64,000 nucleotides of DNA from Armatimonadetes bacterium CG06_land_8_20_14_3_00_66_21 (lineage in GTDB: Bacteria > Armatimonadota > Abditibacteriia > CG2-30-66-41), in contig PEVN01000512.1 in the NCBI GenBank assembly GCA_002779825.1, forward strand, positions 1 to 64,000, written 5' to 3'. The translations under genes were made by a program, and so were the position numbers. Below the pieces are notes generated by a model. That model saw nothing but the letters and a program-made list of their open reading frames with translations, did no database searches and was not told the origin of the DNA. Positions 53,762-62,799 of the stretch are shown one piece after another; the stretch's first letter is position 1; the number at the start of each line of letters is the position of its first letter.

Positions 53762-56614
53762 CTACAGGGCCGGTGCCTGGGCCGCTATGGTCTTGGCGCG
53801 CACGGGAGGCGGAGACTGGACTTCCTGCCGCAAGGCCAGCAGCAGCCGGACGCAGTCCCAACGCAGTTCTTGCAGCCTCTTGGCACGAAGCGTGCTCAGC
53901 ATGGCGCCGTGGTCTAACTGGATCGTGGCGCGGAGTTGCGCCAGGAACGCAGTCGCCGTCTCACGGGCGGGGCCCGTCTGCGGGTCGGCCGCGGCTACGC
54001 TCTGCGCCAGGGATCGCTCCAGCAGCAGGACATAGCGCAGATCGTCAATGCCCTCGCGGGCGGCTTCCCACTGAACAGTGGGAAGCGGGCCCTCCTGAGT
54101 CGGGTACGTGAGCAGTCGGCACCGCGCCCCTACCTCAGTCTCGGCATAGGGGCTGTCCGTTGCGGCGAGGTCCTGGTAGTCGGACGCCAGCGCCCCCTGG
54201 AAGCCTGACTTGAAGAGGTAATACCCGCAGAACAGCCGGTTGACGTTCGGGTCTTCCTGCGTGCAGTCCCAGGTGTACAGCTCGCGGGCACGACGCGGCT
54301 TCGCGCCGGCAACCAGAGACTTCGCGTATACCACAAATCCGGGGTCGTCCACCGAGTAGACCGGGAGGTCGACGGGATGGCTCGTCTCCGCCGCGTCCGC
54401 GAGAGTCACCAATCCGGTGGTGGCGCCTTGGGTCTCCCGGACGAAGCCGAGCGACTCTATCGCGGCCGGGGCGTGCGCTTCCATCCCCAACTCGGGAGGA
54501 CCGAACAGGAGCGTCCAGCCAGGTCCCTTGGACACGGCGCGGCGCACCTCTCGCGCCTTCTGGGCGCTCGGCATCTGGGGGAAGTAGGGGAACAGCCCGG
54601 ACATTCCGAGCCGCCAGCGAACGTCGAGGCATGCCTCCAGCCGGTCCCCTTGCTCGACCGCAGCCACGTAGCGGAAGCCGTGGTCAAGGATGTCCCTCAG
54701 CTCGCGAGCGTACAACTCCTCAGTGCGCGCCAAGGGCCCGGTGTCGCTGCTGAGAACGGCCCGATGCCCCAGCACGAGCCACCGGGGGGCGGGAGGAAGA
54801 ACGAAGGGCAGCACGCGCACCTGCAACGCGATGGAGGCCGACGCCCCGTGCCCAGGTTGCACGGTCACGTTGCCGACATACACGCCGGGGGCGGCCTTCT
54901 CCGGAATCTGCACCGTCAGCCACACCTGTTTCGAGGTCCCACCCGGGACGTCAGTGACAACCGGAGCGTCCCCCGGCAAGGAGGGAAGCCCACCCGCCAA
55001 GTCGACGCGGTCATCGCGCATCAGCAGCTCTGGCACCGTTTCCGCTCGATCGCCCTTTGCACCGGTCAGAAGCTGCGGCCAGCATTTCACAATCCGGGCA
55101 GAAAGGTACCGTTGGGGGATCACTCCATTCTCCCCGACGAGGTCGGAGAGCTGGATCGCCACCTCGGTCAGGTCGCCGATCGCGGAGAGCACAAACGACG
55201 CCGGCTCGCGTTCCCCCCGGCAGCCGGACACGTGCATGGGCTGCCCAACCGCCTCGGTCTGGGGCGGCGTGTCATACAGAAGCCGCTCGAATGGATATAC
55301 CGGAAACAGCACGTATGAGCTTCCGCCCACCAGCTTCGAGGGGGCGAGGGAGGGAGTCAGCTCGGAAGGCCCTGCGAGCGCCGTCGACGGACCCGCAGGG
55401 CCGGCTGCCGCGAGGGCGGTGAGCCTGTCGTTTAGGGATTCCCACCGCTCAACCGAGGGCTGCTCGAGCGCGTCGATTCCCTGCTCGACGGCCGTGAGTC
55501 GCCGCAATTGCTCCTGCAGCGCGGTGGCCGACTCCGGTGTTGCGCCGCCCAGAGCGGCGACAAACCGGTCTCGGAGCCAGTCCACCCGCGGAAGCAGGAA
55601 GCGGGGGCGCAGTTCAAGCCTTGGCGTCACGAGAAACGTGCCCGGTCCGGCCGGCGCCGACGCTTCCAAGCGCAGCGCTTGAGGCGCCCGGAGCTGCTTC
55701 CGGTATGACAGAGAGACCGGCCGGACAGCGAAGGAGTCCAGCTCGAGCCGTTGCTGCAGCACCGCGACATCGCCGGCAGCATCGACGACGTTGGCCCGAA
55801 CCGTGACCTGCACAGGCAGCGCTCCAGGGTTGTACACCTCGCCACGCACCACCGCGCCGCCCACCAGCTCACCGAACTCGTCGCCGAGAGACTCCCAGGC
55901 AAACGTCGGCACGGTCCCGCCAAAGAGGAGTGTCCCGAGCTGGTCCGGGGCCAAGAACGAGCCCCGGGCGCCGCTCCAACTGGAGCGCTCCTCACCTTGG
56001 GCACGACAGCGGCAGAGATTGGCCGACCAGCGGTCGCCGAAAGCCGGAGACCCGCCAAGCGCCGCGAAAGGAAGCCGGAGTTCTGCTTCCCAGAACGCTT
56101 CCGAGATCGAGGTTTGGACTGTGGCGCGGGAGTCCCAGCCAGCGGGCGCGCCCCTCGCCGCCTCATCGTAGAGCGCGCCGATCACGTTGACGATCAGGTG
56201 GTAGACAGGCCCCTCGCGGGTGCGGGCGAGGAGCAACTCGAGGCAGTCGTCAGCCCCGATGCCTGCAGCGTCGCGTCTGCTGGTCAGCCCTGCCACCTTT
56301 GCCATCTCCGGCTCGTCACACCGGACACCCACGTAGAGGCACTCGTCATCCCACAGCAAGCGGCCGTGCGTGGCGGCAGCAGCCTGGTACCCCTCGGTGA
56401 GCCGCGAGAAGAACTCGACCCGCGGCGCATTTCGCCAGACCGCCTCCGTCAGGAGCCCGTCGACGGAGGGAGCGGCTGACGTGTGTGCCGCATACGTTAG
56501 CGCCCGTTCCGCAGCTTGGGCGCCGGGGAAGGCGTCGGCCGCCAGCAGCAAAGTCGCCAGTGCCAAGCCGGATCGACGGGCCGGCGAGTGGACTCGGACT
56601 ACCAGGACGAACAC
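53762..56614 (-). CDS. Large secreted DUF4091-type carbohydrate-active-like protein
   Basis: 950 residues. An N-terminal hydrophobic signal (SGLALATLLLAADAFPGAQA) is followed by a CBM9-like beta-sandwich (VDGLLTEAVWRNAP, LWDDECLYVGVRCDEP), then a long middle domain, and a C-terminal DUF4091-like block including PTVQWEAAREGIDDLRYVLLLER. DUF4091 proteins are associated with polysaccharide breakdown; activity is unproved. GTG at 56614 is used, though GGAGG abuts it, so a slightly different start is possible. It is downstream (minus strand) of the zinc-ribbon/PH protein gene. Confidence 0.8.
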   Translation of the reverse strand: MFVLVVRVHSPARRSGLALATLLLAADAFPGAQAAERALTYAAHTSAAPSVDGLLTEAVWRNAPRVEFFSRLTEGYQAAAATHGRLLWDDECLYVGVRCDEPEMAKVAGLTSRRDAAGIGADDCLELLLARTREGPVYHLIVNVIGALYDEAARGAPAGWDSRATVQTSISEAFWEAELRLPFAALGGSPAFGDRWSANLCRCRAQGEERSSWSGARGSFLAPDQLGTLLFGGTVPTFAWESLGDEFGELVGGAVVRGEVYNPGALPVQVTVRANVVDAAGDVAVLQQRLELDSFAVRPVSLSYRKQLRAPQALRLEASAPAGPGTFLVTPRLELRPRFLLPRVDWLRDRFVAALGGATPESATALQEQLRRLTAVEQGIDALEQPSVERWESLNDRLTALAAAGPAGPSTALAGPSELTPSLAPSKLVGGSSYVLFPVYPFERLLYDTPPQTEAVGQPMHVSGCRGEREPASFVLSAIGDLTEVAIQLSDLVGENGVIPQRYLSARIVKCWPQLLTGAKGDRAETVPELLMRDDRVDLAGGLPSLPGDAPVVTDVPGGTSKQVWLTVQIPEKAAPGVYVGNVTVQPGHGASASIALQVRVLPFVLPPAPRWLVLGHRAVLSSDTGPLARTEELYARELRDILDHGFRYVAAVEQGDRLEACLDVRWRLGMSGLFPYFPQMPSAQKAREVRRAVSKGPGWTLLFGPPELGMEAHAPAAIESLGFVRETQGATTGLVTLADAAETSHPVDLPVYSVDDPGFVVYAKSLVAGAKPRRARELYTWDCTQEDPNVNRLFCGYYLFKSGFQGALASDYQDLAATDSPYAETEVGARCRLLTYPTQEGPLPTVQWEAAREGIDDLRYVLLLERSLAQSVAAADPQTGPARETATAFLAQLRATIQLDHGAMLSTLRAKRLQELRWDCVRLLLALRQEVQSPPPVRAKTIAAQAPAL

Positions 56615-56777
56615 CTCCGCTGTGTGCGCGTAGCTCTTGGGGACGGTACAGGGCAGGCGCCCGCTGGGTTAGCCTGGGAGCACCCGGGTCTGGTGCCTGC
56701 GCCAGTTGAGGGCCCTTACCACCGCGTCAGTATATCACGCCCCTCCGCGGCGAGCAAACGACGGCCCGCGGCGGGTG

Positions 56778-57338
56778 TCAGGGGGTCGGCTTCTGCATTG
56801 CTTCGGCTTTGGCGACCAACTGCCGGAGCGCTTCCGCCACAGCGAGCACGCGGTCGCCGGGCATCCCGGGCAGGTCTTCGGGCACGATCTTCCCCATCCG
56901 CCCGCGCACACCCACCTCGGGCTTGCCTCCGAGTGTCCGCACCATGAACTGCAGCTTGCCCAGAGCTCCCACGCTCTGGTGCTTGACCTCCGCAATACTC
57001 AGGTACGGCAGCTCTCGACAGGCGGCCCGGGAGTAGGCTCCAGTCAACGTCCCCGCCCGGAGGACGAGAACGCGCCGGTTGGTGGCGGCGAACCCGAGCG
57101 TTCCCGTTTGGTTCTGCAAGGAGACCAACACGCGTTCCTTCTCCTTCAGCTCTCCCCTCAGCGCTTCGAGAAGCCCGCCGGTCAGCGGGTGCGCCACCGG
57201 CGTGTCGAACCGCACCTGCGGCCCTTGGGACTGCGAGTCGTCCTGCTCCTGGGGCTTGAGGGTTGCGCCACAGGCCGGACAGAAAGGTTCGGTGGCAAAC
57301 GCTGATTCGCCGCACTCAGGGCATTTCAGGCGTTCCAT
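56778..57338 (-). CDS. Zinc-ribbon protein with a PH-like (bacterial PH) domain
   Basis: 186 residues. The zinc ribbon is CPECGES and CPACGAT at residues 6-25. A linker leads to a beta-rich PH-like domain with LVSLQNQTGTLGFAATNRRVLVLR and the SRAACRELPYLSIAEVKHQSV block, as in the YokE/bPH families that bind membrane or act in stress. No membrane helix is present. Function is unknown. It is separated by 163 bases from the DUF4091-type gene. Confidence 0.75.
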   Translation of the reverse strand: MERLKCPECGESAFATEPFCPACGATLKPQEQDDSQSQGPQVRFDTPVAHPLTGGLLEALRGELKEKERVLVSLQNQTGTLGFAATNRRVLVLRAGTLTGAYSRAACRELPYLSIAEVKHQSVGALGKLQFMVRTLGGKPEVGVRGRMGKIVPEDLPGMPGDRVLAVAEALRQLVAKAEAMQKPTP

Positions 57339-57510
57339 GGTCTTCTTCCTCCTGACGTGAGGGCGGGCGACGCGAAGTCCCGCAAGGCAAGGGCAATTCG
57401 GAAAGGCGCGCGCAGCACCTCGGCCGGCGCCCAGGTTGGCGCAACTCCGGTCTGTCGAGCGGAGAACCAGACGCGGGGAGGCAGCCTCCTGGGGTCCAGC
57501 TCACATACAG

Positions 57511-57539
57511 TTTACACCAGCCTCGGCATGTGCTATACT
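57511..57539 (+). promoter_or_regulatory. Strong predicted promoter of the Flp pilin gene
   Basis: TTTACA (57511-57516), exactly 17 nt, then TATACT (57534-57539) with TG one base upstream (extended -10). It is one of the best sigma70-like promoters in the window and lies 64 nt before the ATG at 57603. Confidence 0.8.
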
Positions 57540-57602
57540 CCCTGCGTTCCGTTGGCGGCGCAGGCCGCCAAGTCCAGTCTGCCAAGGAAGGGAGGTGCAC
57601 GC

Positions 57603-57767
57603 ATGATCAAGAGACTCCTTGTGGAGGAGGAGGGACAGACGCTCGTCGAGTACGGGCTGCTGGTTTCCCTGATCGCGTTGGTGGTGATCGCTATCCTGAC
57701 GGTGTTGGGACGGAAGATCCGCAACCTGTTCGTCACCGTCAACTCCAACATCACCAGTAGCACCTGA
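57603..57767 (+). CDS. Flp-family type IVb pilin
   Basis: 54 residues. The short basic/acidic leader ends in EEEG, with the G11|Q12 cleavage site and the key Glu five residues on (E16) in QTLVEYGLLVSLIALVVIAI. This is the classical Flp/Fap prepilin layout. Pilins of this type are cut by the prepilin peptidase and form adhesion or Tad-type pili. GGGAGG precedes the ATG. It has its own promoter and terminator; no tad assembly genes (tadA, B, C) are in the window, but a prepilin peptidase is 2.1 kb downstream. Confidence 0.93.
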   Translation: MIKRLLVEEEGQTLVEYGLLVSLIALVVIAILTVLGRKIRNLFVTVNSNITSST

Positions 57768-57805
57768 TCACGTGCGTGACTCAGTGGTCTACGCTTGCCG
57801 TTTGG

Positions 57806-57841
57806 GCCCGCCGACGTCCCCTCGTGGACCGGCGGGCTTTT
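57806..57841 (+). terminator. Rho-independent terminator after the Flp gene
   Basis: GCCCGCCG (57806-57813) pairs with CGGCGGGC (57830-57837), followed by TTTT, with an extra internal GTCC/GGAC. It separates flp from the DUF2723 gene and shows that the ORF start at 57795 is not real. Confidence 0.9.
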
Positions 57842-57857
57842 GTCTGCCGAAGCGGTT

Positions 57858-59846
57858 ATGCCAAGAGCAGTCCCTCCGAGGGGGCCGAAGACGAACAGCG
57901 TCCCAGGTCCTCAAGCAGAAGACCGGAGACCAACCGGGCACTTCTATGCGTACGCGGCCCTTGCAGGGGCCGTGTCCCTCGCCGGCTACGCGTTGACCGT
58001 ATGCCGAACCCTTGCCTACGGCGGCGATTGCGGCGACGTGACCGCCTCGTCATTCATCCTGGGCAACTGCCACCCGACGGGCTATCCGCTCTATCTGGTC
58101 CTGGGCAAGCTGTTCGCCGCGGTCCCGGTCGGCGACGTGGCCTTCCGCTACAACTTGCTGTCTGCAGTCAGTGCAGCCGGCGCCGTCTTCGTCGTGGCGC
58201 TGTTCGTGTCGGAGATGACCGGGCAGGGAATGGCCGGGCTCTTCGCGGGCGTGACGTTCGGGTTCCTCTACGCAGTCTGGACTCAGGGCGTCATCGCGGA
58301 AGTCTACACCCTCGGGCTGCTGCTTGCCGCCTTGATCCTGCTGGCGGCCCAGCGCTGGGCAACCCGGAACGACGCCCGCTGGCTGCTTGCCGCCGGCTTC
58401 CTGTCGGGACTCGCCGCCGCGCACCACCTGTCGTCCGTCTATGTGTCGGTGCCGGCCTTTGCGTACTGCGCCGCCGCATGCCGCCGACGACCTGGGGCGC
58501 TCCGCCTGCTTGCTGGAGCCTTGGCACTGGGACTGTGCGGCTTGCTCCTGTACGCCTACCTGCCACTACGGGCGGCGGCGCAGCCCGCGCTCAACTGGGG
58601 CGATCCCTCCACGTGGGACCGCTTCCTCGCCCATGTGAGCGGCCGCCTGTACCGGTCGCACGTGTTCGGCACGCCGCTGTCTGCAGTGCCAGGGCGTCTC
58701 ACTGCATACGGCGCCCTCGTCGGTCTTCAGTTCCTCTTCTCGGCGCTCTGGATCCCGGTCGGCCTCGTCTGGCTGTTTCGACGGAATCGCGGCTGTGCAG
58801 CGCTGTTGGGGGCGGTATGGGTGCTCAACGTCGCGGCCAACATCCGCTACGAGGTGGGGGACCTGTGGAACTTCATGCTGCCTTCGTTCCTCTCGCTGGC
58901 AGCCTTCGCCGGGGCCGGGATGGCAGCGTTCACCACCGCTCTCTCCCGGCGCTGCGCCCAGTCACCCATGCCTGGACTTGTGCCATGGATGGCCGCCCTG
59001 GCGTGTGTGGCGATGCAGGCCAGCATCACCGCCCCGGTGCCGGACGTCAACCTGCGACACAACCGGACGGCCCGAGAGTACAATGAGCAAGTGCTCGAGG
59101 CGCTCCCGCCCCATGCCGCCCTGTTCGTGGAGAGCGACGAGAACCTCTTCGCCCTCCAGTATCTTCAGCACGTTGAGGGGAAGGGGACCTCCATTGAGCT
59201 TCTGTCTGTCCCCGCGCTGGAGGCGTTCGGCGACGGGCTGGCCACGCAAGTCAGTCGCCGCCTCGGGAGGCGCCCCGTCTTCTGCGCGTTCTACCCGCAG
59301 CAGCTTGCCGCACGGCACTACCTTCGCTGCTCGGACACAGTGACGGAAGTCAGTGCCACGCCCGCCGAGGTCCGGACCGTGACCCGCGACGTTGGCGGCG
59401 GTTCGGCGCTCCTCCGCGTCGGCGGCGTTGCCCTCAGTTTCCTTTCGCCGCCGCGGGCGATAGTGAAGAAAGGCAACAGCGTCGGCGTCCGGTTCCGTTG
59501 GACAAAGGAGCCTACCGGCCCACTCGACCCAGTGAGTGTGGAGTTGGTGTGCGTTCCGGCCTCGCCGGGGGGAGCCGACCCCAACGCCGATTCTGACAGC
59601 TCGCGATCGGTACTGGCGGTGAGCGACCTCGTGACTCGGTGGAGCACCCGCTACCCGCTGGCCGGAGGGCGCCCGCTCGCCAAAGTGCCTCTCGAGACGG
59701 GGCGAGTTGTCGAGGAGCGGGCGTGTCTGACGGTGCCCGGGAACGCGCAGACGGGCCGATACCAAGTGTTTGCGAGGGTGTGTCCGGCCGGCGGCCCGCC
59801 TTCGGCGTACCAGGCCGTCATGGATCTCTCTGCAGTTCAGCGATAG
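57858..59846 (+). CDS. DUF2723 multi-pass membrane protein (glycosyltransferase-C-like)
   Basis: 662 residues from ATG at 57858; the upstream ORF would start in the flp terminator. About ten transmembrane helices in the first 400 residues contain the DUF2723 signature: an acidic CGDVTASSFILG and HPTGYPLYLVLGKLF. A soluble periplasmic C-terminal region of about 260 residues follows. DUF2723 is a GT-C-like clan linked to O-mannosyl or lipid-linked glycan transfer. The location between pilin and prepilin peptidase hints at pilin or surface glycosylation, which is inference. Confidence 0.85.
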   Translation: MPRAVPPRGPKTNSVPGPQAEDRRPTGHFYAYAALAGAVSLAGYALTVCRTLAYGGDCGDVTASSFILGNCHPTGYPLYLVLGKLFAAVPVGDVAFRYNLLSAVSAAGAVFVVALFVSEMTGQGMAGLFAGVTFGFLYAVWTQGVIAEVYTLGLLLAALILLAAQRWATRNDARWLLAAGFLSGLAAAHHLSSVYVSVPAFAYCAAACRRRPGALRLLAGALALGLCGLLLYAYLPLRAAAQPALNWGDPSTWDRFLAHVSGRLYRSHVFGTPLSAVPGRLTAYGALVGLQFLFSALWIPVGLVWLFRRNRGCAALLGAVWVLNVAANIRYEVGDLWNFMLPSFLSLAAFAGAGMAAFTTALSRRCAQSPMPGLVPWMAALACVAMQASITAPVPDVNLRHNRTAREYNEQVLEALPPHAALFVESDENLFALQYLQHVEGKGTSIELLSVPALEAFGDGLATQVSRRLGRRPVFCAFYPQQLAARHYLRCSDTVTEVSATPAEVRTVTRDVGGGSALLRVGGVALSFLSPPRAIVKKGNSVGVRFRWTKEPTGPLDPVSVELVCVPASPGGADPNADSDSSRSVLAVSDLVTRWSTRYPLAGGRPLAKVPLETGRVVEERACLTVPGNAQTGRYQVFARVCPAGGPPSAYQAVMDLSAVQR

Positions 59847-59860
59847 GATGTCCCCGCCCC

Positions 59861-60463
59861 ATGTCCCTCTCCCCGCTCTGCCCACTCTCGGCCGTTGAGA
59901 CCGTCGTGATCAATGCTATTCTGTGCCTGGTGCTTGTGGTCGCGACGTACACAGACGCCACGCGCGCAAAGATCTACAACCTGCTGACGTTCCCCGCGAT
60001 GTTGACCGGGTTGCTCCTGAACACTCTCCTGTGGGGCCACGCCGGCCTCACTCTGGGCGCGGCGCTTGAGGGGCTCAAGTGGGCCGGGCTGGGGCTGGCA
60101 GTTGGCTTTGCGCTGCTTCTCGTGCCGTTCTGGCTCGGCGGCACGAAGGCGGGCGACGTGAAGCTGCTGATGGCGGTGGGCGCGCTGAAAGGCTGGGAGT
60201 TCGTGCTTGTCGGGTTCCTCTACGGCGCCGTCCTGTTTGGCGTCGTGGCCATACTCATCCTCGCGCGGCGCGGCAAGCTCGGTCGGACACTGAGCAACAT
60301 CACCAACTACTTCTACGGCATGGCTGTACTGCACTCGGCACCGGAGCTGTCCCCTCCGGCAGACGACAGCAAGTACCCGTACGGCATCTCTCTGTCTCTG
60401 GGCTTCGCCGTGGCACTGATCCTCCAGTACACCTTGGGCCGACCGAACTTCTGGCAGTGGTAG
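59861..60463 (+). CDS. Prepilin peptidase (type IV leader peptidase, A24 family)
   Basis: 200 residues, six or seven hydrophobic helices. The two catalytic aspartates are D32 in ATYTDATRAKIYN and D99 in TKAGDVKLL, the A24 GxGD-like site. No N-methyltransferase domain is seen, so it is CpaA/TadV-like. It cleaves the leader of prepilins such as the Flp protein at 57603. The ATG 59861 is only 14 bases after the DUF2723 stop, with no strong RBS, suggesting coupling to that gene. Confidence 0.92.
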   Translation: MSLSPLCPLSAVETVVINAILCLVLVVATYTDATRAKIYNLLTFPAMLTGLLLNTLLWGHAGLTLGAALEGLKWAGLGLAVGFALLLVPFWLGGTKAGDVKLLMAVGALKGWEFVLVGFLYGAVLFGVVAILILARRGKLGRTLSNITNYFYGMAVLHSAPELSPPADDSKYPYGISLSLGFAVALILQYTLGRPNFWQW

Positions 60464-60550
60464 CCCGCCACGAGGGAGCTGCACAGGACCGGACCCGAGT
60501 CGAGGAATCGAGACGGGTTCGGGCTGAAGGGTCACTGTCACTAATTGTCC

Positions 60551-60579
60551 TTGCCCGGTCTCACGACCGGAAGTACACT
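60551..60579 (+). promoter_or_regulatory. Predicted promoter of the CBS gene, with palindrome in the spacer
   Basis: TTGCCC (60551-60556), 17 nt, TACACT (60574-60579). CCGGTC-TCAC-GACCGG (60555-60570), a perfect inverted repeat, lies between the -35 and -10 and could be an operator. Confidence 0.55.
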
Positions 60580-60653
60580 GTGCCACGTATCGCGAGGCTG
60601 GCCCGGGAGTATTCGCTGCGCGGCACTGGCGACTGCGAGCAAGGAGAAGCTTG

Positions 60654-61103
60654 ATGAAGGCAAAGGACCTGATGACAACGGACGTGGTGACCGTCGTAGA
60701 GACCGCCACCGCCAGAGAGACCATCGAGGCCATGGTGAGAACCGGCCATCGCCTCCTGCCGGTGACGAACGACGCCGGCCGTTTCGTGGGTGCGGTGACC
60801 CAACTGGCATTCGTTCGGCTGTGCTTGCCTAAGTACGCCGAGCAGATCGGCGATCTGGCCTTTCTGCCCGACGACTTCGAGCCCTTTGACCACCGCCTAG
60901 AAAAGGTGGGCCAGGTGCAGGTGAGCGCGGTGATGGACCGAGCCCCACTGACCGCCACTGAAGACACTGCCGTCGTTGAACTCGCCGCGTTGATGACCCT
61001 CCACGAAGTGGACACGTTGCCCATTCTGCGGGACGGCAAAGTCGTGGGCATCGTCGGCCTGCAGGACCTCGTCGGCGAGATTGTGCACCCGCACGCGCGG
61101 TAG
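60654..61103 (+). CDS. Tandem CBS-domain protein
   Basis: 149 residues from ATG at 60654 (AAGGAG at 7 nt). Two CBS domains: KAKDLMTTDVVTVVETATARETIEAM with RLLPVTNDAGRFVGAVT, and VSAVMDRAPLTATEDTAVVELAALM with TLPILRDGKVVGIVG. The pair forms a Bateman module that binds adenosyl ligands (AMP, ATP, SAM or NAD family). It may regulate an unknown enzyme or transporter. It ends in a strong hairpin before the convergent membrane gene. Confidence 0.92.
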   Translation: MKAKDLMTTDVVTVVETATARETIEAMVRTGHRLLPVTNDAGRFVGAVTQLAFVRLCLPKYAEQIGDLAFLPDDFEPFDHRLEKVGQVQVSAVMDRAPLTATEDTAVVELAALMTLHEVDTLPILRDGKVVGIVGLQDLVGEIVHPHAR

Positions 61104-61134
61104 TGCGTTCGGAACCAGCCCCCCTGAAATGCGA

Positions 61135-61169
61135 ATCGCCCCCTGGCACACTTGGTGCCAGGGGGCGAT
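61135..61169. terminator. Perfect 15-bp hairpin between convergent genes
   Basis: ATCGCCCCCTGGCAC (61135-61149), loop ACTTG, and its exact complement GTGCCAGGGGGCGAT (61155-61169). It lies between CBS and the small membrane gene. No long T-run, so it may act in both directions. Confidence 0.75.
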
Positions 61170-61225
61170 GTCATTCCGAGAGAACTTCCAGGCAGAGAAA
61201 CGACTCAGGATTTTCCGGAACCGGG

Positions 61226-61543
61226 TTACTGGCTCTCTGCTTCGCCCTCTCCGCCGTCCGCCGAGGATTCTTCGGTCGGTTCTTCCTTCTTCTCCTCTGA
61301 CTTGGCAGACTCGCTGGGAGTCTCGTCATCGGAAGACGTGGCGGGAGGAACGGCGCTCTCAAATTCCTTGGCTGCACGCATCTCGCTGATGCCGATGGCC
61401 AGAGCCAACAAGCCGCCACATACAAGGGTGACGCCGATGCAGCCCTGCAACACGTAGATGAACTGATGCCACCAGCCGACGAGCGCGATGATGCCAAGCA
61501 CCGAGCACACTGCGCCGATCAGAATTGCAAGCATGTTTCCCAT
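61226..61543 (-). CDS. Small two-helix membrane protein with acidic disordered tail
   Basis: 105 residues from ATG at 61543 (GGAGGG 11 nt upstream). Two hydrophobic helices (MLAILIGAVCSVLGIIALVG and VLQGCIGVTLVCGGLLALAIGI) precede a tail of Ser, Glu, Asp and Lys that is very low complexity. I do not recognise the family. The tail resembles those of bacterial membrane proteins with cytoplasmic linkers. The gene is convergent with the CBS gene. Confidence 0.6.
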   Translation of the reverse strand: MGNMLAILIGAVCSVLGIIALVGWWHQFIYVLQGCIGVTLVCGGLLALAIGISEMRAAKEFESAVPPATSSDDETPSESAKSEEKKEEPTEESSADGGEGEAESQ

Positions 61544-61744
61544 GTCTTTCTCTGCCCTCCTTTCGCACAACTTGCTTTGCTTGCGCCAGCCGCTGTTGCC
61601 GAGTCCTGACTTGGACACTCACGAACTCAGAACGAACCTACCTGCCAGCGGCGCGCCTGCCAGTGTCGGCAACATTCCAGGTCAGGACGCGGATATTATA
61701 GCACACGACTCCGGCGACAGCAACAACGCCAGCAACTGAACGCA

Positions 61745-61774
61745 TTGACGACCCTCCGGCGAGTGTCGTATCCT
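61745..61774 (+). promoter_or_regulatory. Predicted promoter of the nitrilase gene
   Basis: TTGACG (61745-61750), 18 nt, TATCCT (61769-61774), 60 nt before the ATG at 61834. Again the TATCCT -10 variant. Confidence 0.6.
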
Positions 61775-61833
61775 ACGTGTCGCCGGGGCAATCCGTCCGA
61801 GCGACGTCTTCGCCGGAGAAGGGTGTGCCTGGC

Positions 61834-62637
61834 ATGAAATCCGTTGTTGTCGCGCTGGTGCAGTTGAACTCGACCGCAGCGGTCGGCGCAAACGTCGACC
61901 GCGCGGCGCGCCGCACGGCAGAGGCGCTCGCCCGGGGAGCCGAGTTGGTATGCCTGCCGGAGATGTTCAACTACCTCGGCGCTCTCCATGGGTGCGCGAA
62001 ATGCGCCGAAGAGATCCCGGGTCCCTCGCTGGCGACGCTGTGTGATCTCGCCCGCGAACACAAGGCGTGGATCGCCGCAGGGACAGTGCTTGAGCGCAAC
62101 GGTGACGCAAGGCCGTTCAACACCTCAGTGGTGCTCAACCCAACGGGCGAAGTGGCCGCCCGCTACCGCAAGATCCACCTGTTCGACATCGATCTCCCCG
62201 GCCGAGTCCGGTATCGGGAATCGGCCTTTCTGTCCGCGGGGGATGACCCCGCGATCTGCGAGACCCCTTTCGGGACACTGGGGCTCAGCATCTGTTATGA
62301 CCTCCGGTTCCCCGAGCTCTACCGCAAATACTCCGCACAGGGCGCCTCCCTGCTGCTGGTGCCCGCAGCCTTCACCATGGAGACCGGGCGCGACCACTGG
62401 GAGCCGCTGCTTCGCGCCCGGGCCATTGAGAACCAGTGTTTCGTCGTCGCCACGGGCCAGACGGGGAAGAAGGAAAGCGGACTCGTCTGCTATGGGCGGT
62501 CGATGGTCGTCGACCCCTGGGGCCTCGTGGTTGCGCAGGCGGCGGACGAGGAGGGTCTCCTGGTGGTGGAACTGGATCTGACAGCAGTCGAACGCGTGCG
62601 GGAGCGCCTTCCGGCGCTTAGGCATCGCCGGCTATAG
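61834..62637 (+). CDS. Carbon-nitrogen hydrolase (nitrilase/omega-amidase family)
   Basis: 267 residues from ATG at 61834. The catalytic triad is E43 in CLPEMF, K113 in YRKIHLFD and C154 in [11 protein letters not shown], all canonical for the superfamily. The closest branch by motif is the Nit2/omega-amidase or NLP/Nit1-type proteins, which hydrolyse small omega-amides such as deaminated glutathione or ketoglutaramate. No adjacent pathway partner settles the substrate. It has its own predicted promoter. Confidence 0.92.
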   Translation: MKSVVVALVQLNSTAAVGANVDRAARRTAEALARGAELVCLPEMFNYLGALHGCAKCAEEIPGPSLATLCDLAREHKAWIAAGTVLERNGDARPFNTSVVLNPTGEVAARYRKIHLFDIDLPGRVRYRESAFLSAGDDPAICETPFGTLGLSICYDLRFPELYRKYSAQGASLLLVPAAFTMETGRDHWEPLLRARAIENQCFVVATGQTGKKESGLVCYGRSMVVDPWGLVVAQAADEEGLLVVELDLTAVERVRERLPALRHRRL

Positions 62638-62702
62638 TCCCGGGGCCGGTCTCCCGGTTCTGTACCGCGTCTGGCGACTTCCGGCCTTTTTTTTCGCAAC
62701 CA

Positions 62703-62731
62703 TTGACAGCCGCTCGCGGGCATAGTATCCT
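62703..62731 (+). promoter_or_regulatory. Strong predicted promoter of the MraZ-like gene
   Basis: Consensus -35 TTGACA (62703-62708), 17 nt, -10 TATCCT (62726-62731). A small hairpin CTATCcgATAC/GTATaGATAG lies in the leader. It is 69 nt before the GTG at 62800. Confidence 0.7.
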
Positions 62732-62799
62732 ATGGGTCACTACCAAAGACTATCCGATACTTTCCTCGTATAGATAGCCACTTACCGGGACTGACTACA

